Shown: in pieces, positions 26,695-34,027 of the stretch
How positions within the stretch are numbered: the first letter of the stretch is position 1
Layout of the letters: each line of letters starts with the position of its first letter
Source of the DNA: an uncultured Prevotellaceae bacterium
Lineage (GTDB): Bacteria > Bacteroidota > Bacteroidia > Bacteroidales > Bacteroidaceae
Assembly (NCBI GenBank): GCA_945828295.1
Contig: CALZQV010000007.1
Location: 1-35,374, forward strand
DNA: 35,374 nucleotides
Reading direction: 5' to 3'
Made by a program: the position numbers and the translations under genes
Notes under the pieces: model-generated
What the model was told of the DNA's origin: nothing
Seen by the model: the letters and a program-made list of their open reading frames with translations, nothing else
Databases searched by the model: none

Positions 26695-28287
26695 TTACCT
26701 GACACCCCTCAGGGGCGCTGCGTTGCAGGCATTGGGTGCGCGGATGCGCATGCAGCGGGCCAAGGTGGGGGCCACGCGGTCGACGCTGACCGGTTCCTTC
26801 TGCTCCTGGGGGGCGATGTCGAGCCCGTAGAAGTAGAGCGGGAAGGTCATGTAGGACTCGCGGTACTGCTTTCGCTCGCCCGTCTGCTCGTCGACGAGGG
26901 TCCACCCGGGTGCCACCTGGATGAGCACGTCGCCCGAACAGCGTGGGTTGTAGGCATTGCGCAGGTTGCGTATGCCAGGCGTCCACGCTCCCTGGGCCAG
27001 ACGCTGCGAGGTGTAGACGTCGCGCACACCGCTCAGCTGTATCAGGAAGTCGGCGCTGCGCTCCAGCAGTTCGCTCAGGTTAATATTTTTCTTTTCTATT
27101 CCTTTGAGGTCGAAGTAGAGTTGGTTGCCCATGCTGGCCTCGACGTACTGCGCCTGGCCGTAGACGGCAGACAGGTACATGTTGAGGAGCAGCTTGGCGC
27201 GCGTGATGTTGAATTCGCCCGACGGGATGCGGTAGCGCGACAGGTCGCCGTCGGCCTGGCCGGCATCGCTGTAGCCGGTGCTGGTGAGGACAAACAGGAC
27301 GCGCTGGCGGCCCACCTTCTTCTCCACCATGGCGATGAGGCGCTCCAGCTGTTCGTCGAGGCGGACGTAGGCGTCCTGCATCTCCATGGGGTACTCGGCC
27401 ACGGAGCGGTGGTCGTAGTTTCCGGCGTAGTAGACGACGCTGAGAAGGTCGGTTACGGCGTCGCCGCCCAGCATCGAGTTTTGGAGGCAGTGGGCCACGA
27501 AGTCGTTGACCTCCTCGTTGACAAGGGCGCTCGACTTGAACAGGCGCACGCCGCCCTCGCGCTTGAACTGGTGGCTGAAGGGCTTGCGCATGCCGCCCGA
27601 GACGAAGTAGTTGAAGCCGCCCACGAGGTCGCTGACGGGTTGCCACGTGACCTGGGCCACCCGGTTGGCGGCGTGGTCGCTCTTATTGTAGTACGAAAGC
27701 CAGATGGGCTGTCCGCCGTAGTAGCTCGTCGTGCACCACTGGCCCGTCTCGTCGTCAATCCAGAAGGCGCCGTCGCCGGCGTGGCCGGCAGCAAACAGGG
27801 CGGCGTCGCCATTGGGGGCTATGCCGTAGACCAGGGCCTTGCCTTCGGTGGCCACCTTCAGCTCGTCGGCAATCGTGGTGACCGTGAGGTTGGCGGGCGA
27901 CACCTGTTCGCGCGTGTTGACTCCCGTCTGCATCTTGTCGGCAATGCAGGAGACGGGCGCGAGGGTCTGGCGGTCGAGCCAGCGCTGGCCCACGATTCCG
28001 TTTTCGTAGGGCGTGGAGCCGCTCATCAGGGCAGCCACTGCCGACGCCCTGTCGGGCAGGGCAAAGGGATATTCGGCCTGATGATAGACACTACCCTCGC
28101 GCTGCAGCTTGCGGAACCCGTTTTCGCCGTAGAGGGGCGAGAAGGCCTCAAGATAGTCGGTGCGCAACTGGTCGACAACCACCTGCACCACCAGGCGGGG
28201 CACCTCGGGCGCCGTCTGTGCCTGGGCGGCAGTCAGGGCCATCAGGAGGGCCAGGGAGGATAGTAGATGATATTGTCGGCTGGTCAT
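26695..28287 (-). CDS. PafA-type alkaline phosphatase homologue, probably catalytically dead
   Basis: 530 aa. Signal peptide 1-24 (ending AQAQ). The fold is clear from landmarks of the PafA/nucleotide-pyrophosphatase branch: [11 protein letters not shown] (36-46), [25 protein letters not shown] (89-100) and [11 protein letters not shown]. The first metal Asp (Asp39) is kept, but the catalytic Thr that precedes PGH is Ala76 (in FALPDR). The Asp of the STDYxGH site is Asn290, and the TADHG metal site is TSTG (335-338). It is therefore probably a binding or scaffolding protein rather than an enzyme. Its start overlaps the stop of the DUF4105 gene by 4 bp (ATGA), so the two are translationally coupled. 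Confidence 0.82.
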   Translation of the reverse strand: MTSRQYHLLSSLALLMALTAAQAQTAPEVPRLVVQVVVDQLRTDYLEAFSPLYGENGFRKLQREGSVYHQAEYPFALPDRASAVAALMSGSTPYENGIVGQRWLDRQTLAPVSCIADKMQTGVNTREQVSPANLTVTTIADELKVATEGKALVYGIAPNGDAALFAAGHAGDGAFWIDDETGQWCTTSYYGGQPIWLSYYNKSDHAANRVAQVTWQPVSDLVGGFNYFVSGGMRKPFSHQFKREGGVRLFKSSALVNEEVNDFVAHCLQNSMLGGDAVTDLLSVVYYAGNYDHRSVAEYPMEMQDAYVRLDEQLERLIAMVEKKVGRQRVLFVLTSTGYSDAGQADGDLSRYRIPSGEFNITRAKLLLNMYLSAVYGQAQYVEASMGNQLYFDLKGIEKKNINLSELLERSADFLIQLSGVRDVYTSQRLAQGAWTPGIRNLRNAYNPRCSGDVLIQVAPGWTLVDEQTGERKQYRESYMTFPLYFYGLDIAPQEQKEPVSVDRVAPTLARCMRIRAPNACNAAPLRGVR

Positions 28288-29453
28288 CGGCGGTTGTAAT
28301 TGATGAGGTAACTAACTGGTCGTGTCAACAAAACGAGTGCCAATGGCAGCGTCAGCGCACTGAATTGTTGCGGAATCCAGGGCATGAGCAGCACGAAGAG
28401 CGCCAGCACGAGCAGGTTTACGTAGTGATACGGGCATACCTGACGGCGGCGGGCACAGCGCACGACCCAGGGGATGAACAGCAGGGGCAGCGGGTTGAAG
28501 GGCCACACCTGCCAGTTCGTGTCGACGGTGGGATGCTCGGAGCAGAAGAACATGAACCACAGGAGCAGGCCCATGATGCCCTGCATGGTCATGAGCAGGA
28601 CATCGAGGCCCCAGAACATGCGGCGCGTGCGATATTCGACGAGCATGAAGAACAGGGCCAGCACGAAGACGACGGCCCCAAGCTGCAGGGGCGTGAGCAT
28701 GGGCTCGGGCCGGGGGGCCGGACGGCTTTCGGCCAGCAGCAACGCATCGCGCCGCACCAGCGGCCGGCGGTTATCGAGGCTGTCGAACACCTGGGCCTCG
28801 GCAACATAGTCGGCTAACTGCCCGGGCAGGAACTGCTGGGCGCGGTCGGAGAGGAGCGTGTCGCAGGCGGCCCCGAGCAGGAGGTCGTCGCCCACCTCGC
28901 TCCAGGGCGACTCGGCCGTCAGCTCGTGCAGCAGTTCGCGATACGTCCTGTGATCGGCCGACGGGCCGTAAACCACGTAGCCGTCGAGGTTCTGTTCTAT
29001 GATGTCGCGCGACTTCGTCGTGCAGTTGTTGCTCAGGAAATCATAGCGGTACGTGCGGTTCTCGGGCCGACTGTTCTCGGCCAGCGCCATGGCAAGCCGG
29101 AGCGCCTCCCCGGGCGAAAGGTTCAGCACCTGCTCCCTCACCGAGGAACCGCGCTCGGCATACTCCTCCATGAAGAGTTCGAAGGGGTAGCCCAGCACCT
29201 CATAGTCGCACTCGCCCAGCATGAAGCGCCACACGAAATGGGGCGCACGGAAGTTGAACACGCCGTAGTTGAACACGGCATCCACCCCGCCGCGAAGGTC
29301 GCGCACGCGCACCGCCGTATGGCCGTAGAGCTGGTAGGCCTCGGTGCCGGGCGAGCAGGTGAGCAGGCTCACCTCCACGCTGTCGCTCACCTGCGCCATC
29401 GCACAGGAGCAAAGCGCCCAAAGCGCCACGAGCAGAGTTCTTATCCTATTCAT
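28284..29453 (-). CDS. DUF4105-type periplasmic/membrane protein
   Basis: 389 aa from the ATG at 29453; the frame is open far upstream, but the signal peptide (MNRIRTLLVALWALCSCAMA) and the promoter at 29501 fix the start. Residues about 24-240 form the periplasmic DUF4105 (Lnb N-terminal-like) domain with YQLYGHTAVRV, NYGVFNF and the conserved DFLSNNCTTKSRD. The His and Cys there resemble the catalytic pair of NlpC/P60-like folds. After it come four to five membrane helices (about 258-385). The function is unknown; an envelope hydrolase or acyltransferase-like activity would be a guess. It is the first gene of the apparent operon with the PafA-like protein and secA. Confidence 0.83.
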   Translation of the reverse strand: MNRIRTLLVALWALCSCAMAQVSDSVEVSLLTCSPGTEAYQLYGHTAVRVRDLRGGVDAVFNYGVFNFRAPHFVWRFMLGECDYEVLGYPFELFMEEYAERGSSVREQVLNLSPGEALRLAMALAENSRPENRTYRYDFLSNNCTTKSRDIIEQNLDGYVVYGPSADHRTYRELLHELTAESPWSEVGDDLLLGAACDTLLSDRAQQFLPGQLADYVAEAQVFDSLDNRRPLVRRDALLLAESRPAPRPEPMLTPLQLGAVVFVLALFFMLVEYRTRRMFWGLDVLLMTMQGIMGLLLWFMFFCSEHPTVDTNWQVWPFNPLPLLFIPWVVRCARRRQVCPYHYVNLLVLALFVLLMPWIPQQFSALTLPLALVLLTRPVSYLINYNRR

Positions 29454-29500
29454 TACTATTATAGCGTATGCGCACGCACTCACGCGCACATAAACAGCCA

Positions 29501-29532
29501 CAAAGGTAATAAAAAATATCGTACCCACCAAC
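29501..29532 (-). promoter_or_regulatory. Promoter of the DUF4105-secA operon
   Basis: The minus strand has GTTG (29532-29529, one mismatch to TTTG), 20 bases, then TACCTTTG (29508-29501), an exact -7 box. Transcription should start near 29495, giving a 42-nt leader made almost entirely of alternating purine-pyrimidine sequence. Confidence 0.68.
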
Positions 29533-29595
29533 CTTTCGCCCACTTTCTCGCCTCCCGAACGCACAAAAAAGCGCCGCCCCACCACCCCATTCCCG

Positions 29596-29745
29596 ACAAG
29601 CCTGCACGATAAAAAAAACAAGCCTGCACGGCAAACTATATTCATCGGGCGATGAATATACAAACACCGCACGATGAATGTATGTTCGTCGGCGATGAAT
29701 ATATAGCCGTCGAACGATGAATATAGAATGCGGTGCAGGGCTTGC
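29596..29745. repeat. 22-bp-period array 3 with imperfect terminal inverted repeats
   Basis: ACAAGCCTGCACG occurs at 29596 and 29618, exactly 22 bp apart. CGATGAAT then occurs at 29650, 29672, 29693 and 29715 (steps 22, 21, 22). The whole is nearly mirrored at its ends: 29618-29647 and the reverse complement of 29715-29745 align with about five differences and one indel, both reading (A/G)CAAGCC...CTATATTCATCG. Most units also hold a small dyad such as TTCATCG-GG-CGATGAA. No protein is encoded and no target-site duplication or transposase is seen. Confidence 0.85.
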
Positions 29746-29787
29746 GTTTTATTCTTCCAAAGATGTAAAATTTACGGAAATATATAC

Positions 29788-29829
29788 TAACTTTGCACTT
29801 GGAGATTTCAACTTTATTTCCTACATTTG
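29788..29829 (+). promoter_or_regulatory. Candidate -7 boxes for the ATPase gene
   Basis: TAACTTTG (29788-29795) and TACATTTG (29822-29829) both match TAnnTTTG, but neither has TTTG 19-20 bases upstream. The second would give a leader of about 110 nt, the first about 145 nt. Only one, if any, need be real. Confidence 0.35.
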
Positions 29830-29864
29830 CATACGAAATTGTGTATTTTAAAAAGAACACTCTC

Positions 29865-29930
29865 ATGAAAGATATGTCTTTTAGGAAAGACGAAATTGCA
29901 ACAAAAGTGCTCTTTGGCCAAAACATATAG
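29865..29930 (+). CDS. Possible 21-residue leader peptide upstream of the ATPase gene
   Basis: ATG at 29865 to TAG at 29930, encoding MKDMSFRKDEIATKVLFGQN and a final Ile. It ends 15 bp before the ATPase start and overlaps a 6-bp hairpin (GTCTTT-TAGG-AAAGAC, 29876-29891) nested inside a longer imperfect pair (29854-29861 with 29906-29913). The peptide has a plausible composition, but an open frame this short can occur by chance and no ribosome site is evident. It could be a regulatory upstream frame or nothing. Confidence 0.25.
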   Translation: MKDMSFRKDEIATKVLFGQNI

Positions 29931-29945
29931 TACAAAACAAAGGAT

Positions 29946-31151
29946 ATGGAAAAACTGTTTGAACGCCACGACGCTGCCATTTCCAACGTTTCAATGGAAT
30001 ATGTCCGCGACATCATGCAACGGATTCACTGGAATTCACGACTGATTGCCATTCGGGGCCCGAAAGGAGTCGGCAAGTCAACGCTCATGAAGCAGTACAT
30101 CAAGAGCCATTTTGAACCTGGCGACCGTCATGTCCTCTATTGCTCCGCCGATACAAATTATTTTACGACTCATACGTTGTTGGAAGTTGCAGAGAAGTTC
30201 GTAAAGAGAGGTGGCCTATGGCTATTTATCGACGAAGTGCATAAGTACCAAGGATGGAGCCGCGAAATCAAGGAGATATATGACCTTTATGCGGAACTGC
30301 ACGTCGTAGTCAGCGGGTCGTCGCTTATACAAATTAACGACGGACAGGCAGATCTTTCCCGGCGTCTCTTCGTGCACGACATGCCAGGATTGTCGTTTCG
30401 CGAGTTTCTGCACCTCGATGCAGGGCTGTGCTTTAACCCTATTTCGCTTGATCAACTGTTGGAAAGGCCAGAGAAATTCTGCATTGACGTGTGCTCCCGC
30501 TGCCATCCATTAGAACACTTCGGCAAATATCTACAATATGGCTATTATCCATTCTACTTCGAAGAGAAACGGGAGTACTACGACAAGGTGGAAGGTGTGG
30601 TCAACTACACTGTCGACGTGGAGCTGACCAAGCACCGCAGTATGGAAGTGGGCAATACCCGTAAGGTGAAAGCTTTGCTGCAAGTCATTTCACAGATGGT
30701 TCCTTACGAAGTGGATATTGCCAAGTTGTCCAAAGCAACGGGAATCATGCGCATGACCGTCCTGAAATACCTGACCTATCTGGAAGAAGCCAGTCTTATT
30801 CGCCGGTTGTTTACCGATTTGATGAGGATTACCGACCTGCAGAAGCCCGACAAGATATATCTCGACAATACCAATCTGCTCTATGCGCTTTGTCCACAAA
30901 GGCCAGAGACGGGCACCATGCGCGAAACATTCCTTGCCAACCAACTGGCTTCAGCGGGTCATAAGGTGGAATACGCCGGCTATAAAAAAGGAGACTTCCG
31001 GATTGACGGGAGCATTGTGATTGAGGTTGGCGGCGAAGACAAAGGATTCGGTCAACTGGATGGACAGGAGCACTCCTTTGTGGCCGCTGACGACATCGAA
31101 TCGGCCTATGGAAAGAAAATACCCCTTTGGGCTTTTGGTTTCTTGTATTAA
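29946..31151 (+). CDS. AAA-type ATPase with DUF4143 domain
   Basis: 401 aa, cytosolic. The AAA_14 domain covers about residues 15-150, with Walker A GPKGVGKST (38-46), Walker B LWLFIDEVHK (91-100, Asp96 and Glu97) and VVVSGSSL as sensor. A winged-helix segment (about 255-290: VDIAKLSKATGIMRMTVLKY) follows, and the C-terminal part matches DUF4143, which has a restriction-nuclease-like fold in related proteins (IVIEVGGEDKG). Members are common in Bacteroidetes, archaea and genomic islands, and the role is unknown. Codon use is less GC-biased than in the coaX and lptC genes after it, and it has an AT-rich leader, so it may be a later arrival. It ends 17 bp before coaX. Confidence 0.9.
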   Translation: MEKLFERHDAAISNVSMEYVRDIMQRIHWNSRLIAIRGPKGVGKSTLMKQYIKSHFEPGDRHVLYCSADTNYFTTHTLLEVAEKFVKRGGLWLFIDEVHKYQGWSREIKEIYDLYAELHVVVSGSSLIQINDGQADLSRRLFVHDMPGLSFREFLHLDAGLCFNPISLDQLLERPEKFCIDVCSRCHPLEHFGKYLQYGYYPFYFEEKREYYDKVEGVVNYTVDVELTKHRSMEVGNTRKVKALLQVISQMVPYEVDIAKLSKATGIMRMTVLKYLTYLEEASLIRRLFTDLMRITDLQKPDKIYLDNTNLLYALCPQRPETGTMRETFLANQLASAGHKVEYAGYKKGDFRIDGSIVIEVGGEDKGFGQLDGQEHSFVAADDIESAYGKKIPLWAFGFLY

Positions 31152-31168
31152 CGTTAACGCATAAGATT

Positions 31169-31888
31169 ATGAACCTGATAATAGACATAGGGAACACACG
31201 GGCGAAGGCCTTCGCCTTTGAGGGCGACCGCATCGCAGACAGCATGGCCACGGACCACCGGCTGACAGGCCTCGCCGACTTTGCCCGCCGCACGGGCTGC
31301 ACGAGGGGCATCTACTCCAGCGTGGCCCACATCCCGGAGGAGGGCTACGAGGAAATGGGGCGACTGGGCTTCGCGCTCGTGCAGCTGACCGGCGAGACGC
31401 CCGTCCCCGTGAACATCAAGTACCACACGACGGAGACGCTGGGCGCCGACCGCATCGCGGCCATCGTGGGGGCACGCACCCTGCAGTCGGAAGGCTACTT
31501 GCTGGTCATCGACAGCGGCACGTGCATCACCTATGAATTCCTGGACAGCGAGAACAACTACCTCGGGGGAAACATTGCGCCCGGGCTGGAGTTGCGGCTG
31601 CGCTCGATGCACGAACACACGGCACTGCTGCCACTCATCAGCGCCGAAGGCGAGGTGCCGGAAATGGGATACGACACGGAAACGGCGCTGCGCAGCGGCG
31701 TGGTGCGCGGCATAAAGTACGAAATCGAGGGCTATATCCGTCATTTTCAGCAGGAATATCCGCAGATTTCAGTTTTTTTAACGGGCGGAGACATAAAATA
31801 CCTTGATATGTCGCCAAAAAGTAGTATCTTTGTCGACGATTTCATCGTCCCCCGCGGACTTAACAAGATATTACAGTACAACGAATGA
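31169..31888 (+). CDS. coaX: Type III pantothenate kinase
   Basis: 239 aa from the ATG at 31169; the longer frame overlaps the ATPase gene. CoaX phosphorylates pantothenate in the first step of coenzyme A synthesis, in the cytosol, and unlike CoaA is not inhibited by CoA. ASKHA-fold motifs: DIGNTRAK (phosphate 1, residues 5-12), GADRIAAIVGA (pantothenate site), DSGTCITYEFLD (phosphate 2) and GGNIAPGLELR, then the adenosine motif FLTGGD. Its last four bases overlap the start of the next gene (ATGA), indicating translational coupling. Confidence 0.96.
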   Translation: MNLIIDIGNTRAKAFAFEGDRIADSMATDHRLTGLADFARRTGCTRGIYSSVAHIPEEGYEEMGRLGFALVQLTGETPVPVNIKYHTTETLGADRIAAIVGARTLQSEGYLLVIDSGTCITYEFLDSENNYLGGNIAPGLELRLRSMHEHTALLPLISAEGEVPEMGYDTETALRSGVVRGIKYEIEGYIRHFQQEYPQISVFLTGGDIKYLDMSPKSSIFVDDFIVPRGLNKILQYNE

Positions 31889-33201
31889 ACCACATAAAGA
31901 GGCTCTTCAGCCTTCTCACGGCCGCCCTGCTGACAATTGCCGCCCTGGCCCAAAGCAACGGCAGCAACTCGTCATATTCGCGATTCGGACTGGGCACAAG
32001 CAACAACCAGTCGGTGGGCTTCAACCGAGCCATGAGCGGCGTGGCACAAGGAATGCGCCACGGCGAGCACGTCAACGCCCAAAACCCGGCATCGTATGCC
32101 GCCATCGATTCCCTCACCTTCATCTTCGACGCCGGCATGGGCATCCAGCGGGGCCACATGAAGGCCAACGGGAGCAGCGTGAACGCCTTTAACGCCTCGC
32201 TCGAGTACGTCACCGCCGGTTTCCGCCTGCGCAAGGGACTGGGTATGTCGGTGGGGTTCATGCCCTACACCACCATCGGCTACAACTTCACGAACACAAC
32301 CCAGGTGGGCAGTTCCCACACTACGGGGCTGGCCATCACCTCGGACAACCAATACTACGGCAACGGCGGGCTGCACCAGATATACATGGGCATCGGCTGG
32401 AACCCGTTTGCCGACCTGAGCATCGGCGTCAACGTGGGCTACCTGTGGGGCGACTACAGCCACAGCCTCGTACAGACGTTCTACGAAGGAGGAAGCGTCA
32501 GCACAAACTACAACACACAGAACGAGGTGTGGAGCAGCGACCTCAAGACCTACAAGCTCGACATCGGCGCCCAATACCCCATACGGCTCAACGCGAAGAA
32601 CACCCTCACCCTGGGCGCAACGGCAAGCCTGGGCCACGGCATCGGCAGTGAGGTGACCCTGATGCGCTTCACCAGCCAGGGCGACACGCTCCAGAGCAAG
32701 GCCAAGAACGCCTTCGAACTGCCCTACACCATACAGGCCGGCGCCTCGTGGAAATACAATGCGAAGCTGACCGTCGGGGCCGACTACACCCTGGAGCGCT
32801 GGGCGGGCTGCAAGGTGCCCGTATCGCACACGACAGCCACGTCGAGCAGCATCAACGTGGCCACCGACCAGTATCTCAACCGCCACCGCGTTGCCGTGGG
32901 CGCAGAATACATGATTAACCCGCAAGGCCGCAAGTACGGCGACCACATACACTACCGCCTGGGAGCCTCCTACACCACGCCCAACGTCAAGGTGAACGGC
33001 CAGGACGGACCTCAGGAATACGGCATCACGGCCGGTGTGGCGCTTCCGCTGAACACGCGGACGCGCTCCCTGGTCAACGTCACGGTCGAGTGGTTGCACC
33101 GCGCACCGCGCAACAAGGGACAAATCACCGAAAACTACCTGATGCTGCACGCCGGCGTGACCTTCAACGAGGCGTGGTTCATGAAGTGGAAGTTCCAGTA
33201 A
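31885..33201 (+). CDS. Outer-membrane beta-barrel protein, unknown role
   Basis: 438 aa. Signal peptide 1-22 (ending AALAQ). The mature start, SSYSRFGLG, is common in Bacteroidetes barrel proteins of the FadL/OmpP1-like type. The rest alternates hydrophobic and polar residues with many Gly/Tyr/Asn turns and ends in WKFQ, an aromatic closing strand. It is coupled to coaX by a 4-bp overlap and followed after 29 bp by lptC. The position is usual in Bacteroidales, where the run includes lipopolysaccharide-export genes, but the transported substrate is unknown. Confidence 0.82.
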   Translation: MNHIKRLFSLLTAALLTIAALAQSNGSNSSYSRFGLGTSNNQSVGFNRAMSGVAQGMRHGEHVNAQNPASYAAIDSLTFIFDAGMGIQRGHMKANGSSVNAFNASLEYVTAGFRLRKGLGMSVGFMPYTTIGYNFTNTTQVGSSHTTGLAITSDNQYYGNGGLHQIYMGIGWNPFADLSIGVNVGYLWGDYSHSLVQTFYEGGSVSTNYNTQNEVWSSDLKTYKLDIGAQYPIRLNAKNTLTLGATASLGHGIGSEVTLMRFTSQGDTLQSKAKNAFELPYTIQAGASWKYNAKLTVGADYTLERWAGCKVPVSHTTATSSSINVATDQYLNRHRVAVGAEYMINPQGRKYGDHIHYRLGASYTTPNVKVNGQDGPQEYGITAGVALPLNTRTRSLVNVTVEWLHRAPRNKGQITENYLMLHAGVTFNEAWFMKWKFQ

Positions 33202-33230
33202 ACAACTCCCCCGAAAGCAACACAGAGCAA

Positions 33231-33992
33231 ATGAGAGACACCGACAGCAACCGGGACAACGCCGTGGAAGGAACGGAAGCAAGCACTTCGCCCTTCCACC
33301 GACGCTTCTACGTCCTTGCCCTCGTCCTTGCCCACCTGCTGTGCCTCAGCCTGCCGTCGTGCTCCGAATCCACCGAGCAAGCCGCAGTGGTACTGGGCGA
33401 AAACGACTCGGCCGCCTTCATGCGCTCGCGAGGCATCAGCTCACTCATCTCCGACTCGGGCGTGCTGCGCTATAAGCTCATTGCCGAGGAATGGGACATC
33501 TACACCAACACCAACCCGCCAACGTGGCGCTTCATGAAGGGAATGCTCATGGAACGCTTCGACGAGTCGTTCCACATCGACCTGCACGTGCAGGCCGACA
33601 CGGCCTACCTCCATGAGCAACGGCTGTGGGAGCTTCGCGGAAGGGTGGTCATCCGCAACATCGAAGGCACGCTGTTCCGCACCGAGGAGCTCTTCTGGGA
33701 CATGAACGAGCACCAGATGTGGAGCACAAAATACATGCGCATTAAGACGACAGACCAGGAACTGGAGGGCACCGACTTCCGCTCGAACGAGCAGATGACC
33801 GACTACTACGTGTCGAACTCCGTGGGAGCCTTCCCCGTGAGCGACGTCGACGGCAAGAACAAAGACGACGAAGCCCCGAAGGACACCGCTGCCGCCGTGA
33901 AAGCAACCACGCCCACAACGCCCGAAAAGCCGGGCCGCGTCATGCCCACCGCCCCCGGGAAGCACAAAAGGCAACAGGGCCACTGGAAGTAG
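33231..33992 (+). CDS. lptC: LPS export protein LptC
   Basis: 253 aa from the ATG at 33231. After a 23-residue cytosolic or pre-signal stretch, a hydrophobic segment ends in LPSC (a lipobox-like site), so the protein is held in the inner membrane either as a one-pass protein or as a lipoprotein. The beta-jellyroll (about 75-215) shows SGVLRYKLIAEEWDIY, then LRGRVVIRNIEGTLFRTEELFWD and TDFRSNEQMTDY, as in Bacteroidetes LptC. LptC passes lipopolysaccharide from the LptBFG extractor to the LptA bridge. The tail (about 218-253) is low-complexity and rich in Ala, Thr, Pro and Lys. Confidence 0.88.
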   Translation: MRDTDSNRDNAVEGTEASTSPFHRRFYVLALVLAHLLCLSLPSCSESTEQAAVVLGENDSAAFMRSRGISSLISDSGVLRYKLIAEEWDIYTNTNPPTWRFMKGMLMERFDESFHIDLHVQADTAYLHEQRLWELRGRVVIRNIEGTLFRTEELFWDMNEHQMWSTKYMRIKTTDQELEGTDFRSNEQMTDYYVSNSVGAFPVSDVDGKNKDDEAPKDTAAAVKATTPTTPEKPGRVMPTAPGKHKRQQGHWK

Positions 33993-34027
33993 TCTTCTTG
34001 ATATAACGGAATAGATTATACTTGAAA

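Larger units (their letters stand above)
29454..29945. other. Long divergent intergenic region
   Basis: 492 bp. From left to right: the leader of the DUF4105 gene with a GC-rich alternating tract (29461-29492), its promoter (29501-29532), a pyrimidine-rich spacer, repeat array 3 (29596-29745), and an AT-rich leader of the ATPase gene with two possible -7 boxes, nested inverted repeats and a 21-codon open frame. I see no other gene. Confidence 0.7.

Noticed and set aside
26705-26715. CCCC-TCA-GGGG hairpin near the 3' end of the PafA-like gene, resembling the hairpin at 676-691
   Set aside because: Four base pairs inside coding DNA with no T-run; the similarity to the other hairpin is short enough to be chance.
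24641-26830. Plus-strand frame of 729 codons opposite secA
   Set aside because: Mirror frame of a biased gene; Leu/Val/His-rich composition with no motif, and secA on the other strand is unmistakable.
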